Position numbers and translations under genes: made by a program | NCBI GenBank assembly: GCA_029449235.1 | Contig: JANATG010000015.1 | Location: 186,001 to 250,000 of the forward strand | DNA from: Linnemannia schmuckeri | Lineage: Eukaryota > Mortierellomycota > Mortierellomycetes > Mortierellales > Mortierellaceae | Reading direction: 5' to 3' | Length of the DNA: 64,000 nt | Shown here: positions 23,448 through 35,034 of the stretch, piece by piece | Layout: each line of letters starts with the position of its first letter | How positions within the stretch are numbered: position 1 is the stretch's first letter | The notes under the pieces: generated by a model | Told to the model about the DNA's origin: nothing | The model's input: only the letters and a program-made list of their open reading frames with translations | Database searches by the model: none

Positions 23448-26400
23448 ATTCGACGGCACAAATTCCCTGAGGCCAGCTCAAGGAAAGAAAAAAAGAGTGA
23501 GGTCGTGTGTTGACAGGGCGTGATAAAGAAAGAATGAATAAATTGTCCAGGACCGAGGGAAGCAAGAGAGAGAAAGCAAAGATAAAAGGCAATAAGGAGT
23601 TGAGATTAGAAGAATGAGAAAGGGAGAGAGAGGAAAAGGTACAAAAGGAGGGAAATGCACTCGAAGGGATTGATTATAAAAAAGTTTAAGAGCGTGGATA
23701 GGGTCACTGTGCCTCTTTTGAATTCAAAGACCGTTGAACAAGTTGAACAGGAAGAGAAGAGGGTAGAAGAGGAATAGGTCAGGATAGCAGGTAGAGAGAG
23801 AGAGCGAGTGAGAGACAACAAAGGAGCAACAGCAACGGGGTCGGCAGTGGGTACAACGCGAGGTGGTGGAGAAAAACGTCGGGAAAAAAAAAAGTAATGG
23901 CAGTCGGGAGTGTAAAAGCGCGCTTGAATTTCGCCGTAGAAGGAAGGAGAGTGTGCGTGTGTCGAATGAACTGAAATCAATAGAACGTACAAAGACAAGG
24001 TGTGTGATTGCAAATTAGACGTAATGGGAGCTTGAATTTGATGAGGAAGGGAAACAAAGGACGACTTGTCGATGCTAAGGTGATCGGAGGAGAAAGGTAG
24101 TTTAGGTGGGAGTGATTAAGTTGCGAGTTGGACGCGAATGGCGAGAGGAATGAGGCTGATGAGTAACTTTTTTTTTACTTTTTTTTGGTCGAATGGATGT
24201 CAAGTGAAGGTTTGAGGGTGGAGTTAAAAAGAGGTAGAACGATATGGAAGCGGAGGAGGGTAGACGGTTAGCGATGAAAGAAAGGATGGAGGGGAAGAGA
24301 AAGAGCGACGATAATATAGAAGGAGGGAGAGGAGAGAGAAGGGAGAAGACAAGAGAGAAGGAAACAAAGGAAGAAGAATAAAAAGGAAAAAAATGTAAAT
24401 GAGAAAAGAAAGAGTTGAACAAACAAGGTGGGGACAAAAAAAAAAAAAAAAAAAAAAAAGGGCAAGGCGTGCAAATTAAGAGGAAAGGGGTTCATGAACG
24501 AAGTCTCATTCGTTTAAATCACATACGAGAGAAAGGTCTCAAAGGCACTGCTGGATATGGATATGGGGCCAATTGGTCTCAGGGACGATCGGCAGCAGCC
24601 AGGCCTTGACCTGTCCGCATCCATCATTAGGCATCGCACCTTTGGTATCATCATCTTCGGCAAGTATCGCTGGTTATGATCATAGTCACTGCCATCAATG
24701 ATGATATCAGCTACCATTGTCATCCATCGGCATGAATGGTCGCTACACACAACACGAAAAGAATGCCCTAAAATGAAAGGTCATTCCTCGCATATAAGCA
24801 TGAACGAGCGATGGTATTTTAGATGATAGGGGAGTTCATAACACTGCGAGAATAAACAAAAACAACGTCAATCATTTGAAGCTCTCTTCATTTCTCGCTT
24901 TTGCATGTTTCTCTCTCTCTCCTTCCTTCCTTCTCTCTCTCTGTCCAACCCTCGTCTCCCCTTTCATTCTTATCCTATTTACTCCCACTCTCTCCTTCGC
25001 TCACACATCACTCCATTCTCTTCTCTCTTCTCTGTCCTTCTTCCCCACCCTTTACGCTTACTCACTCTCGCTAACTCACTCACTCACTCGCTCATACCCC
25101 ATCCTCGCCTGTTCTTGTCTTCTCCTTCACTCTTTAAAAGGCCGTCTCTCTACCTTTCCGAGCAAAGAGTCCAGTCCATTTGATCAAAGGACGGAAGACA
25201 ATAACACCCAAAACCATTGGACCGATTGGATAGGGGGCTGGCGGGCTTTTTTTTCTATGCCTGTGTTGGTTTGCCTGCTCAATGACAAAGAAAAGAAAAT
25301 CAACAACATCCATCATCCTTTTTGAACTGCTGACATCTCTATCTACTCCTTTGGACGTCGTCGAGTACTGCCCGTCCTTTCTCTCTCTCTCTCCCTCACT
25401 CACTCACTCACTCTCTCCCCTCACTCACTCTCTCTCTCTTCCTCTCTTTTGCTATCTCCCCTTCTTTCATCGACAACACAACCTCGTCCAGTCGTGTTGC
25501 GGCATCTCATCTGAACGACTGTGCATTTTTGTCTTTTTTCTTACGGTCTGTATTTAGGAAAAACATACGATCATCTCATGACACTCTTCATCCCAGGAGA
25601 CGCGTTGCTCTTCTCTCTTGCTCTCTCCCTAGGCTTAGTAAAACGACGTATTTCGACACAGGACAGGACAATTATCCTTGATATCCGGAGATAAGAAGGA
25701 GAGCACTTCGGACAACCAACGAGGAAAGGGAGGCAAAGTTGAGGAGAGAGAAGGGAGGAAGTGGAGGAGAAGGGTAGGGGAGGAGGAAGGAAGAACTTCC
25801 TCTACACGACAGACGGCGAATAGGAGACCAATCCTGGATGGTGGCATCTGTATCCATTGGTCGTCTGTTGGTTGACAAGACACAACGAAAAGGATTACGA
25901 AATATCAGTTCTTCTGCCATAACCTTCCTCTCCTCTTTACCTCTCTCTCCTTATTGTTCTCTTGTTTTCTCTCCTCACTTTATTTGGTCTACGTCCTCGG
26001 TCAGTCGAGCAATTAGAATCCAACCATGTATTGTGGAGGTGGGGTGAGTTCATTGTGTTATTGATACTCCCCTTGTAAACACTCACGCGCCTTTTTTCCC
26101 GTTTATCTGCCCATCTCACTCGATTTCTCTTTATCGCTCCCCCTTTTTCAATCCTACGCAACGAAAAGTTGGTTACCGTTCCAACGAGACCATCCTTAAT
26201 ATGCAAAAAAAAAAAAAAAAACGCTTTACATCGCTTCAGCATGCTGAAAATTGTCGCTTGAGACAATTCTCGTTCCTCCCCCCCCGTGTTCTTTCTTGAC
26301 AACCCCCTCTCATTGTCGTGAACGGGGCCTCCTCCTCCTTCCTCTTTCTCCTCTTTTCTTTTCCCGTCCCCCTGCCCCCCACATGTGCGCTCACTCGCTT

Positions 26401-26829
26401 CTGTTTTTTCGCTGCTTTTAGGGGACTAAAAGCATTCTAAGTGATTTTCAGGCACAAACAAAACAATAGCAATTCATCTCACATCCAACGACCCGAAAAA
26501 GTCGGATGAAATGGACCATTGCGAATAGTGAACGTCGGTGTTTTATTTTAGATAAAGAGTGAATTAGATGACTATGTAAGCACGTTGAAAGGAAGGAGGG
26601 TAAGACGAGTAGGAAAGACGTGAAGTTGCAAGAATAGGGCAAACTATGCGTATGTGATAGAAGTGCTAAGGAAGGTCGTGTCATGTCGTGTCGTAGTCAT
26701 GCGCATGACTGATACAGAAACTATAAAAACTAAGTCGTTAAAGAATGGAGTTGATAAGAAAATAAACAGAGAACAGGAGAAAAACGAGAACTGGGGAAGG
26801 GGGGAAAAGAAGTGAGGAGTAATTTTTTT
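23448..26829. other. 3.4 kb stretch without a recognisable gene
   Basis: Lies between the RasGAP start and the OLE1 stop, both minus strand. It is strongly strand-skewed: purine-rich on the plus strand at about 23.5-24.5 kb, then pyrimidine-rich with CT and CACT runs at 24.9-25.5 kb. It includes A runs at about 24436-24459 and 26205-26221. Open frames are low-complexity peptides (Ser/Leu/Pro or Lys/Glu/Arg) without motifs. It may hold the RasGAP promoter and leader, the OLE1 3' end or an unrecognised noncoding transcript. Confidence 0.6.
25075..25460 (+). repeat. Pyrimidine-rich microsatellites (CACT and CT units)
   Basis: Short runs of CTCACTCACTCACT near 25075-25095 and again near 25393-25420, with CT repeats around them. 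Simple-sequence DNA inside the gene-poor stretch. Confidence 0.8.
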
Positions 26830-28289
26830 TTAGGTGGCTTTAGCATGATCGTCACCGTAGACAGGGACAGAAGGGTTCTTCTTCTGCGCCTCGACCTCGC
26901 CACCAAACTCGACCACCGCAACGCGCATCAAGCTCAATAAGTTACGTGCAGCATTACTGTGATCATACAGTCCGCCGTTAAACGCAGCCGTCATGTCCTT
27001 GCCAATCCCCATCTTGATATACTTCTCGCCACCAGGGTGCTCCGACATGAACTCGGCCACGTCATAGACGACTCCTTCGAGGAGAATCCACTTCTTATTG
27101 TCGTTCTTGCAGGCGTGGTGGTAGTCCTCGAAGCTCATCACGGGCAGGTCGGCGATGGGAGTACCCCACTGGAGTTTGGTCTTCTTCTCGAGGACACGCT
27201 TCTCGATCATTTGGAGCTGGCCCTTGCGGACCTCGTTCTCGGGGAAGGTTTTGAGGTGGGAGGCGAGACCAAAGAAGGCACAGGTGGCGATGACCCATTT
27301 GGTGGGGTCGTACTGATAGAAGCGGATCGCGTTGCGGTAGTCTTGAGGGAACTGATGGTGGAAGTTGTGGTAGCCCTCTCCAAGGGTCATGAAAGCAGTA
27401 ATAAAATGATCGCGGGGCGAGTGGCGGTCATCGAAGGGTCCTTCACCGAGCCAGTGGGCGAGCGAGTTAACGCAGAAGGTAGCATGGTGGACAAAGACAA
27501 GACGCAAGATGGCTGCATAAAAGTATCCTCCGTGCCAATCGCCCCAACCAAGTCCCGCCACCGCAGTGGGGAAGACGACACCCATGAGGAAGATCAAGGC
27601 CAGGTAGTTCTTGTGTTGCCATTGGACCAGTTTGTTCTTGTTGAGGTCGTCGACATCGGCGTGGCCAATCTTCCAACCGGGGCGTTTGATCAACATCCAG
27701 CCGAGGTGAGAGAAGAAGAGGCCGCGGTGGGCAGAGTAAGGGTCCTTCTCGGTATCGGTCCAACGGTGGTGAGCGCGATGGCCGCGGGACCACCACTTGA
27801 TCGAACCCTCAACGGCGCCGGCGCCAAGCAATGCAAGGACAAAGCTCATGGCCGGTCCGGCATTATACGAGCGATGTGCCCATAAACGGTGATATCCTAT
27901 TGTAGGATTTTGCCAAAGATTAATGGATTGAGTTAGGAAAAAATGAATGAAAGGAATGGAGGAGAAACTTCATGCAGTTCGCTTAGGTAATCTGCCATCA
28001 AGGTCTTTCTTTATGTACCTGCGGTGATACCAAGGCCAGTGGCGTAGTAATAGATAATGGACCAGATCAACGTCTTTCGCTGGATCTCGGTGGTCAAGAG
28101 ACCGTAGAGGGCGATCAATGGGGTCACTCCGAGAGCGACAACGTGCTTGTAGTCGAGGTACTTCCAGATGTTGAGGATGTTGAGTTTCTCGGGGAAGAGC
28201 GGCGGCAATTCTTGGTGCTTGAGTGGATCTCGACGGGTTTCGGTTAGCGTCGCAGGGACGACAAATGTGGGAGGCAATGGAGTAGCCAT
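26830..28289 (-). CDS. OLE1: Delta-9 acyl-CoA desaturase with C-terminal cytochrome b5
   Basis: ER-membrane enzyme that puts the first double bond into palmitoyl- and stearoyl-CoA, using electrons from its own cytochrome b5 domain (family knowledge). Two exons, 28289-28019 and 27896-26830, join in frame to 445 residues, the length usual for Mortierella-type enzymes. The three di-iron histidine boxes are HRLWAH (about 93-98; the junction falls in the preceding Gly codon), HRAHH (about 130-134) and HNFHH (about 267-271). Hydrophobic segments lie between them. The b5 domain has HPGG (about 377-380) and a second heme ligand in DHSNAARNLL (about 403). A TATAAAAAG box lies 182 nt upstream of the ATG and the leader carries a GATGAG/CATCCT microsatellite. 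All key residues are present. Confidence 0.97.
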
Positions 28290-28414
28290 TACTGTTGTTT
28301 GAGTGGGATTAGTTAAATGATTTGTAGATGGTATTGTTTTTGCAATAGGTTCGTATTGAGGACTATGAGAGAAGAAGTGGAATAGAGAGAAGAAGTGAAG
28401 AGAAGTGATAAGAA

Positions 28415-28448
28415 GATGAGGATGAGGATGAGGATGAGGATGAAGATG
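28415..28448 (-). repeat. Hexanucleotide microsatellite in the OLE1 leader
   Basis: Near-perfect GATGAG repeats on the plus strand (CTCATC on the sense strand), between the TATA-like box and the OLE1 start codon, so probably in the 5' UTR. Confidence 0.85.
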
Positions 28449-28470
28449 GGAAGGTGTCTGCGAGGCGTTC

Positions 28471-28479
28471 CTTTTTATA
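28471..28479 (-). promoter_or_regulatory. TATA-like box upstream of OLE1
   Basis: The minus strand reads TATAAAAAG, 182 nt upstream of the OLE1 ATG. Match to a TATA box is good. Distance to the true transcription start is unknown. Confidence 0.5.
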
Positions 28480-28489
28480 CCCAATTGAA

Positions 28490-29806
28490 TGTTACCGAAA
28501 AAAGAGCACACCATAAATGAGACAAGGATAAGGCCCATGAGCGTCCAACGAGCAACAAAGCACAAAACACAAAGCGGAAAAAAGAGTCCATTCGTCATTG
28601 TGTTCAGTCGTCGTCGGTGTCGGTGTCTTCATGTGGTATCGTCCTGACAAAGCATAGCCAAGACTCAACACCGATAATCTAGGGTCCGTGTCCGTGTCGT
28701 TCACATCTCTGCATATGTGTGTGTGCCACGGAAGAAATAAGTGAGATACGTGGGGTCTGAATGGTGGTGCTGACATCCCTGACGAAGGTTATCTAAAAGG
28801 ACTATCCATAAACAGTGTTCTTGCTTGCTCAGCAGATATTCGCTGGCCAAGACCTTGATTTTGTCCAACCACACATCCATCGCTCCATCCCACATATCAC
28901 TCTCAGTGCTCTCACTACATCACCATTGCCATGCGCATGTACGCTGCAACTCTATATCACATCACATATAAACACAAGGAAACAACAATTGGGTCAAGCC
29001 AAGCCTTTTATTGAAACATCGTCCTTGCTAATGTTGTCTTTGTCTTTTTAAAGCTCATTGTTATCGCTGTTGGCATCACCACCAAGTAACCTTTCACTCA
29101 GTTGTTGTTTATCCCGTTGTCATCTTCTCACTCAGGGTTACAGAAAGTTCAAGGCGGGTCAACATTCAAAAGGACGAGTAAGATGGACGATCAATGAACA
29201 GTTTCCATTAACCTTCGTCTCGATTTTCATGTTGAATAAGGATCATTCAGGAGCAAACAAGTCATGCACATGCTGTGGGTGCGTTGGAAGAGGGTTTGGC
29301 AAAACGTAGGGGGCACTATTCATAGTTTTCCCAGGGGACCAAGTATGGTGTCACCAAAACAAGCATAAACGAGTTGTCTTGGCAATACTACCGGACACCT
29401 GCACACCTGGATCCCTCCTCCTTGCATTTAGGCTTTGTCATAAATCATTTTTGCTGACACAGGCCAATTCACAAGGAGCACAGACCAGGCGATGTACGGT
29501 GATAATGTACACAACCCTTGATACTCTCCCTCTTTTTCCATTTCCAAATCACCGAAAAAATCTCAATTGCATCCCCAACAACATCGCCGATAATGTTCAA
29601 TCCCACAGACATCATCACCGATGACTTCTTTTCAATATGCTAACAACACATTTCATCTCTAAGCCTCTTGGCAAAAATTAAGTCGTTATCTTTCTCATTT
29701 GCGCCTCGTTTGTTGAGTTCTATTCATCACCTTGTTTCTTTTGGTTTTGTAATGTGTCGGCGAAACTATGGATCTTGACTACCTCCCTCGCTTACTCCTC
29801 AACTTC
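28490..29806. other. Spacer between OLE1 promoter and the SRPK 3' end
   Basis: About 1.3 kb, no recognisable gene or RNA. Upstream of OLE1 on the minus strand; probably regulatory DNA for OLE1 plus the SRPK 3' UTR. Confidence 0.55.
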
Positions 29807-32414
29807 TCAATTGATATCCTCATCCATGCCGTCCTCAGCCTTTACCTCGCTAGTCTCCACCATGGTCTCATCCATACGCATCTTCTCGGCACTTTTTTCC
29901 ATCGTCGCCACTGCAGCCGTCTCCTCCGCCTTAATATAGCCACCATCCTTGCTGTCCTTGTCCTTGTTGTCGTTCTCGTCCTCATCGCCAGACAATTTGT
30001 CTTTTACGAACAACCAGGGATGTTGTGCCATCTGCTGAGCGGTTGCTCTCTGTGTAGGGTCCAGAATCAGCATCTTGGTGAGGAAATCCGCCAAAAAGTC
30101 GGCCTCTGCCCGCGGCATCAGGTACTTCTCGTGAATGACATCCTGAAGTGGCCACATGCGTAGCTTGTGGATATGGCGAAGCTCGCCCTTGCGGTTAAAT
30201 AGCTCCTGTGAGTACTTTCCATTCAAAGCCAGCTTCTTGGGAAAGTTGCCCATCAACTCGATAATTTGCGCCATATGATCTACAGGTGATAAAAAGATCT
30301 CGATCAGTTATAGTGTCCATGCGTCCATGCATCAACCCCATCATCTGTTTCTGTTTCATAACAGGCAGAGATGCAAGCATCAAAAACAACAAACTCACCA
30401 TCGTCCTTGGAATACGAAGCCCCGCTCTGAGGGTCAAAAAGATAATCGCTTGTGATCAGCTCGAACGCCATGCAGGCTACACTCCAAACGTCCGTACTAG
30501 GTCCCCACTTGGCTCCGAGAATGACCTCGGGAGATCGGTACTGGCGCGTTTGGATATCGTTCGTAAAGTGGTGATCCTCCCAGCATGCATTTCCAAGATC
30601 CGCAATCTTGACGGTAATTGTCCGTGGGACAGCCACTGGCTCCTGTGCAGTCTCGGCTTTAGGTGTTGGCTCCATGTTGCCATCCAGTTTGATATCGCTC
30701 ATCGTCCGCTCCAGAGTCGCTCTATTTTATGACGGAGAATGAAACAATAAGAGATTGGAATCAGAGAGCTGCAGGGTAAAAATATTCATCTGCGTCACAT
30801 TCCAGAGCGAGACGGGAAAATAGGGCACAATCCACAAACATACGTGGTCAATAACTTGTCTGCGCTGGGACTTGTGGGTTCGTCCTCGACTGATCCTTGT
30901 GCGCCCTGCTTGTTCAGCTTTTGTCGCAGCTTCTTCTTCTGGTTCTTTGTCATGGTGTTGTATGGTGTTGAGGTTGTGTAGGCTGGCGCACTGCTGCTGC
31001 TAGAGGGTGCTCCCTGGTCCTTGCCGTTCTGTGACCCACTCGCTCCATGTGTCAGCGGCCTGCTTCCGACAATCTTCGTCTTCGCTGATCGTCCTGCTTT
31101 GGCAAGTGCAACAGGGTCGGTATAGTCCAGGTCGCCGATCAGTCCCTTGACGACCTGCTCAACATCCTCGACACAAACAAGGACGTTCTCTGGCTTGAGA
31201 TCCGTGTGAATAATGCCGCACTCCCTATGCATGTAGTCGAGTCCCATCAAGACCTGATGTATGATTTGTCGGACAAGATGGATAGGGATGCCCTGGTGAC
31301 GGTAACGCTTGATGACGCTCAACAAGTTTTCGCCTAAGACCTCAAACACCATGCAGACATGAAGGCCGTTGGGCCCTCGATGCATAAAGTGGTCGAGTAG
31401 TTCGACGACGTATTTCCTGCCTGGATCATTCGGATTCGCCTTGACCACCCTCTCCAACAACTTGATCTCGTCAATGGCAGTCTCTGTGTAGTGTGCAGCA
31501 GACTTGACAACCTTCAACGCTACATGTCGATTCTCACTAGATTACCGAAATGTCGTCAGGGAGGAAAGATACACGTCAATAATTGCATTGTTGACAACAA
31601 GCCTTTCAAGTCACACCATGTAAAAGTATTTTGTTCTTCCGCATACACTGTGTCTCTTGCCAGCCAAACAGTGGAAAAGTGGCCCCATCCTAGCTTGCGA
31701 AGAGTGATATAGCGACCCTCATGAAAAACATCTCCAACAGAGATGTAGTGGTATCCTCCTCGCTTGTAGTCTTCCATGTCCTCTTCCTCGTCAGAGTAAA
31801 GTGAATATGAGTCGTCGTGGTCATGATCCTGCACCGATGACTTTTTATGATGCTGTGATCTAGTTTCATAAAAAATGGCAACAGAAGCAAGAAGAGAAAA
31901 ATAGAAAGATAACCGGTGAGTGAGTTTACACAGTGGATCGATCTAAGAGAAGCGAGGAGAGGTGTGATCCTTGTATTGGGTATCGCATGATCCTTGCACC
32001 GCCAATGCCCAGATAGCAACAACATCAGAGGAGAAAGAACATACGCTGTGCTTTCGTTGTGAAGGGAGATGTTCCCGTTCGAGAGTGGTGATACTCCTGC
32101 GTCGGTGGTATGGGTGACCGAGGTCACGCTTAGTGGCGACTGGGGACCCTCTTTACTGGGGGCGCTAGTGGTGGTGATATTGATAGCGGTCTTCCGTGGA
32201 GCAGTCTTCTTTTTCTGAGCAGTAGACTTTTTCGCGTTTAGTACGGCTATCCCAAAAGAGACAGGGTGGGAAGATGGAGAAGGGGTTGGAATGTTAGTTG
32301 AATGCCAGGTGTTCCTTGTCAGTCCATGCTCGACATGAGCACAAGAAAGTGTTCGTAGTTATGGGTAAAGATGTTGTTGTTGGTGGAGGTGTTACCTTGG
32401 CGGCGCTTGTCCAT
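29807..32414 (-). CDS. SKY1: SR-protein kinase (SRPK; Sky1/Dsk1 type)
   Basis: Kinase that phosphorylates Arg-Ser repeats of SR splicing and mRNA-export factors (family knowledge). Six exons keep frame: 32414-32396, 32246-32045, 31859-31647, 31536-30844, 30721-30399 and 30279-29807, giving 640 residues. The first coding exon is only 19 nt (MDKRRQ plus one base). The N-terminus is Lys- and Ser/Thr-rich. The kinase is split as in SRPKs: N-lobe with LGWGHFSTVWLARDTV (about 130-145) and VALKVVK, catalytic loop HTDLKPENVLV (about 255), then a spacer of roughly 150 residues rich in Ser, Lys and Gln. The C-lobe follows with DLGNACW (about 417), TRQYRSPEVILGAKWGPSTD and FLTKMLILDPTQRATAQQM. The DLG in place of DFG, the TRQYRSPEV segment and the spacer are SRPK hallmarks. 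The tail is Asp/Glu/Lys-rich. Confidence 0.95.
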
Positions 32415-33465
32415 GGTGTTGGATGGTGCAGGGGTGGGGAAGGAAGGATGGCGAGGAATGTGGGAGGGGGAGGGGAAAAGCAAAAAAAAAAAAGTTGAAC
32501 AAACAATGTTGGACAGTGGACAGTAAGAGAGGGAGAGGGAGGGTTGTTGTTTGGGTGGCTGCTCGGAGGAATACATGTCATGTGACTGACATGTAGCTTT
32601 GTACAAAGGTGTGTGTTGAGAACAAAGATGAGCACGTTTTTCTCTGCTTTGGTTCTTTGTTTCTTGTCTTCCTAGAGTAAAAAGATGACACCACTTCCGT
32701 CTTTCTAAGTATCCGAAGCAAGAGTATTCGTAAACAACCGTGGGCCAAACAAACCGCATGACCATAAAAAAATAAAAAGCTGCACGGGGGTTACAGGAGA
32801 GAAGAAGAGGCGCCACGTCCTCACTGGCTCCCCTTGAACTTGGCACGACGCGTCACGGCGCGTTCTCTCTTAGGCGAATCTCAGCCTGCCTTGGAGGTAA
32901 TAAAGAAGCGAAACGTCAGCCTCTTTCGGCCCAACTAACATGCAGTCTTTGATGACGGTTTACTGTGAAGCAGAGTTAAAGAGATGTTCCTGAGTCAAGG
33001 GGGCAAAGGGAGATTGACAGCCAAGACATGTCCTCTCACCATGTGCGCACATACATGATACACTTACACATACACCCACAGACATCGCACCCTTCCAAAA
33101 ATAAATAAATAAAAAAAAGAGTCTGCTCCTCTTTTCACCCACAGACGCATCGGTCCAAAAGCCCTTGTTTGTGTACTGTTGCTGTTGTGTTCCCCTATGT
33201 TGTCGTTGTGTATTGTCGTCTGTCTACTCATCCACCCTCTACTCCCCCATCACCGCCACCCATCATCTTTTTTTGGCTCTCTCTCTCTTTTTTTTTTTTA
33301 TATTTCTTCTCTTCCTCTCTCTCTTTTTTCTTTTCTTCCTCCCGCCTTCCTCTCCATTCACTCCACCTACAACCCTCACTCTCTCACACTCAGCCTTTTC
33401 TTTCAGCTCCCTTCCTTTATTCCTTTTACTTCCCCTCACTCCTCTCAACAACAAAACAAACCACA
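32415..33465. other. Divergent promoter region between SRPK and TVP18
   Basis: 1.05 kb between divergent start codons. The SRPK side has an A run near 32480; the TVP18 side becomes CT-rich from about 33220 to the ATG. No gene seen. Confidence 0.6.
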
Positions 33466-34995
33466 ATGGGTCTCGCCGACGAATTCCGCTCAGGAAACTT
33501 CTCCCTTTATGGCCAATGGCAAGTCAACAACCATCATCGACTCACAGTTCACCGACAACTACTCTCATCAACAAAGAACACAAAGACACGCCGTGTCTCT
33601 GTCTGGGCTCGCAAACGGCGTTGTCTTGACCCTTTTGGACCTGGCCTTGGAGGAAGAGATAGTGTTTGTTCCCCGTCGAGACCCTCGCTCAGTTACACCC
33701 TTCCAGCTCTCATCCGACGGCACAAAGCGACGCGGACTCTTAACGGATAATGCTCAAGCACATCCTCATTTGAGAACAGTTTGACTTTTACACGCCTACA
33801 ATGAATGAACTAACCATCGAGCATCTTTTCCGTTTATCTAAAAATGCAGGTGCGGTCTTATCTCCATTGTCTGTAAGTAGAACGGGACCATTTCTTTTTT
33901 CAACAAAGTTTCCAGCACACTTTGTACTTTGTACCATCCGCAGGCAACAGGAACATCATTCGTCCGCTAACCTTGTCGCCTTTTGCCTTGCCTTTTTATG
34001 TTCCTTCGTTTTATTCTATCGCTTTATAGGCTTGATCGTCTTCAGCATTGTAAGCCTCAATATTCTCTGGTCGATCCTCGGATGGTAAAATATCGGCCTG
34101 GGCCCATCGTCGTCGTCGTTTAGTTCATCACGGAGCACTTTCGGACAGGATATGTTTCGCGGTGCGACAACACGAAACGGTAGAGTTGCTAACAAGAAGC
34201 TTACTCGTCTCAATCGCATAGGATCATCGCCTTCCTTCTCGTCTTCATTGAGATCCCTCTCTGCTTGAAGGTAACGGACACACCACCACAACTCACTATG
34301 CCAGCTCTCCCGAGTCCCGTTGAATAGGGATTGTGATATTATGAGTCGCTTCCAGGAACTGATCTCTTCTCTTTTTCTCTTCACCTTTTTCCCGCTGTCA
34401 GTGCTGCCCCACCAGTGCCAAGTTGTAAGGCGATGTGTTGATATATTTTTTTTGCGTCATAACGTGGAGACTCCGAAAAGTCAACCTACCTGTGTGAGAC
34501 CTGCTTGAGTATAACCTAATCCTGATATTGTTTTTTTTCACCGCATTTGCATTCACAACCATTAGCGACAACTTCTTGCAGAAGTTCCAGAACTCTTACT
34601 TCCGCGCCGTCGCCTACATTGTGTAAGTTGGTGATTTCGTTTATTAAGAAACAAAGGAGTCTAACGGCAAGGTCTAGCCTTGTCTGCCTTTGAGCCTGAG
34701 GCCATGAAAAAAATTGGAATCAGGGTTACACGATGAGTGGTTTTTTTAAAAGTCGTTAGAGTTTGTACGATATTTTACTTCCACATCTGATGTCAAGTGC
34801 CTACCGTTTGTTCCTCTCAATAGATTCGCTGTTATTATGTGGCTCGCTGTTGGCATTGGTGGCAGGACTCTCCAGATTATCTCTGCTTTAGCCTTGTCGT
34901 TCGGAGCCGTCTCGTACGTCATTGCTGCTGCTCGTCACCAAACCCCCGCCTCCAGCACAATCACTGGAGGAACTGGAGTCTCAACCATCGTGTAA
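33466..34995 (+). CDS. TVP18: Golgi membrane protein Tvp18
   Basis: Small tetraspan protein of late Golgi vesicles, related to the Flower family; role in trafficking is poorly defined. Seven exons join in frame: 33466-33518, 33850-33872, 34030-34084, 34222-34270, 34402-34424, 34566-34622 and 34824-34995, giving 143 residues. The start MGLADEFRSGNFSLYGQW is the Tvp18 signature. Later segments CGLISIV, CLIVFSIVSLNILWSILGW, IIAFLLVFIEIPLCLK and FAVIMWLAVGIGGRTLQIIS give the hydrophobic helices, separated by CCPTSAKFDNFLQKFQNSYF. Intron 1 starts with GC (gcaagt at 33519), which is the only donor that restores the Trp codon. Exons 2 and 5 are both just 23 nt. An AATAAA lies about 34 nt past the stop. 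Confidence 0.9.
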
Positions 34996-35028
34996 ATAAC
35001 GACAAAGTACTCGTCAACTGATCTCAGT

Positions 35029-35034
35029 AATAAA
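35029..35034 (+). terminator. Candidate poly(A) signal for TVP18
   Basis: AATAAA 34 nt after the TVP18 stop codon. Confidence 0.45.

Noticed and set aside
24876..25325. 149-codon plus-strand frame in the 23.4-26.8 kb gap
   Set aside because: Product is Ser/Leu/Thr/His low-complexity from CT microsatellites; no domain and no splice partners.
25393..25460. Possible telomere-like or CRISPR-like repeat
   Set aside because: Units are simple CACT/CT microsatellites without spacers or telomeric TTAGGG sequence; CRISPR is not expected in a fungal nucleus.
26959..27885. 308-codon open frame antisense to OLE1
   Set aside because: Complement of biased desaturase codons; Val/Gly/Glu-rich without motifs.
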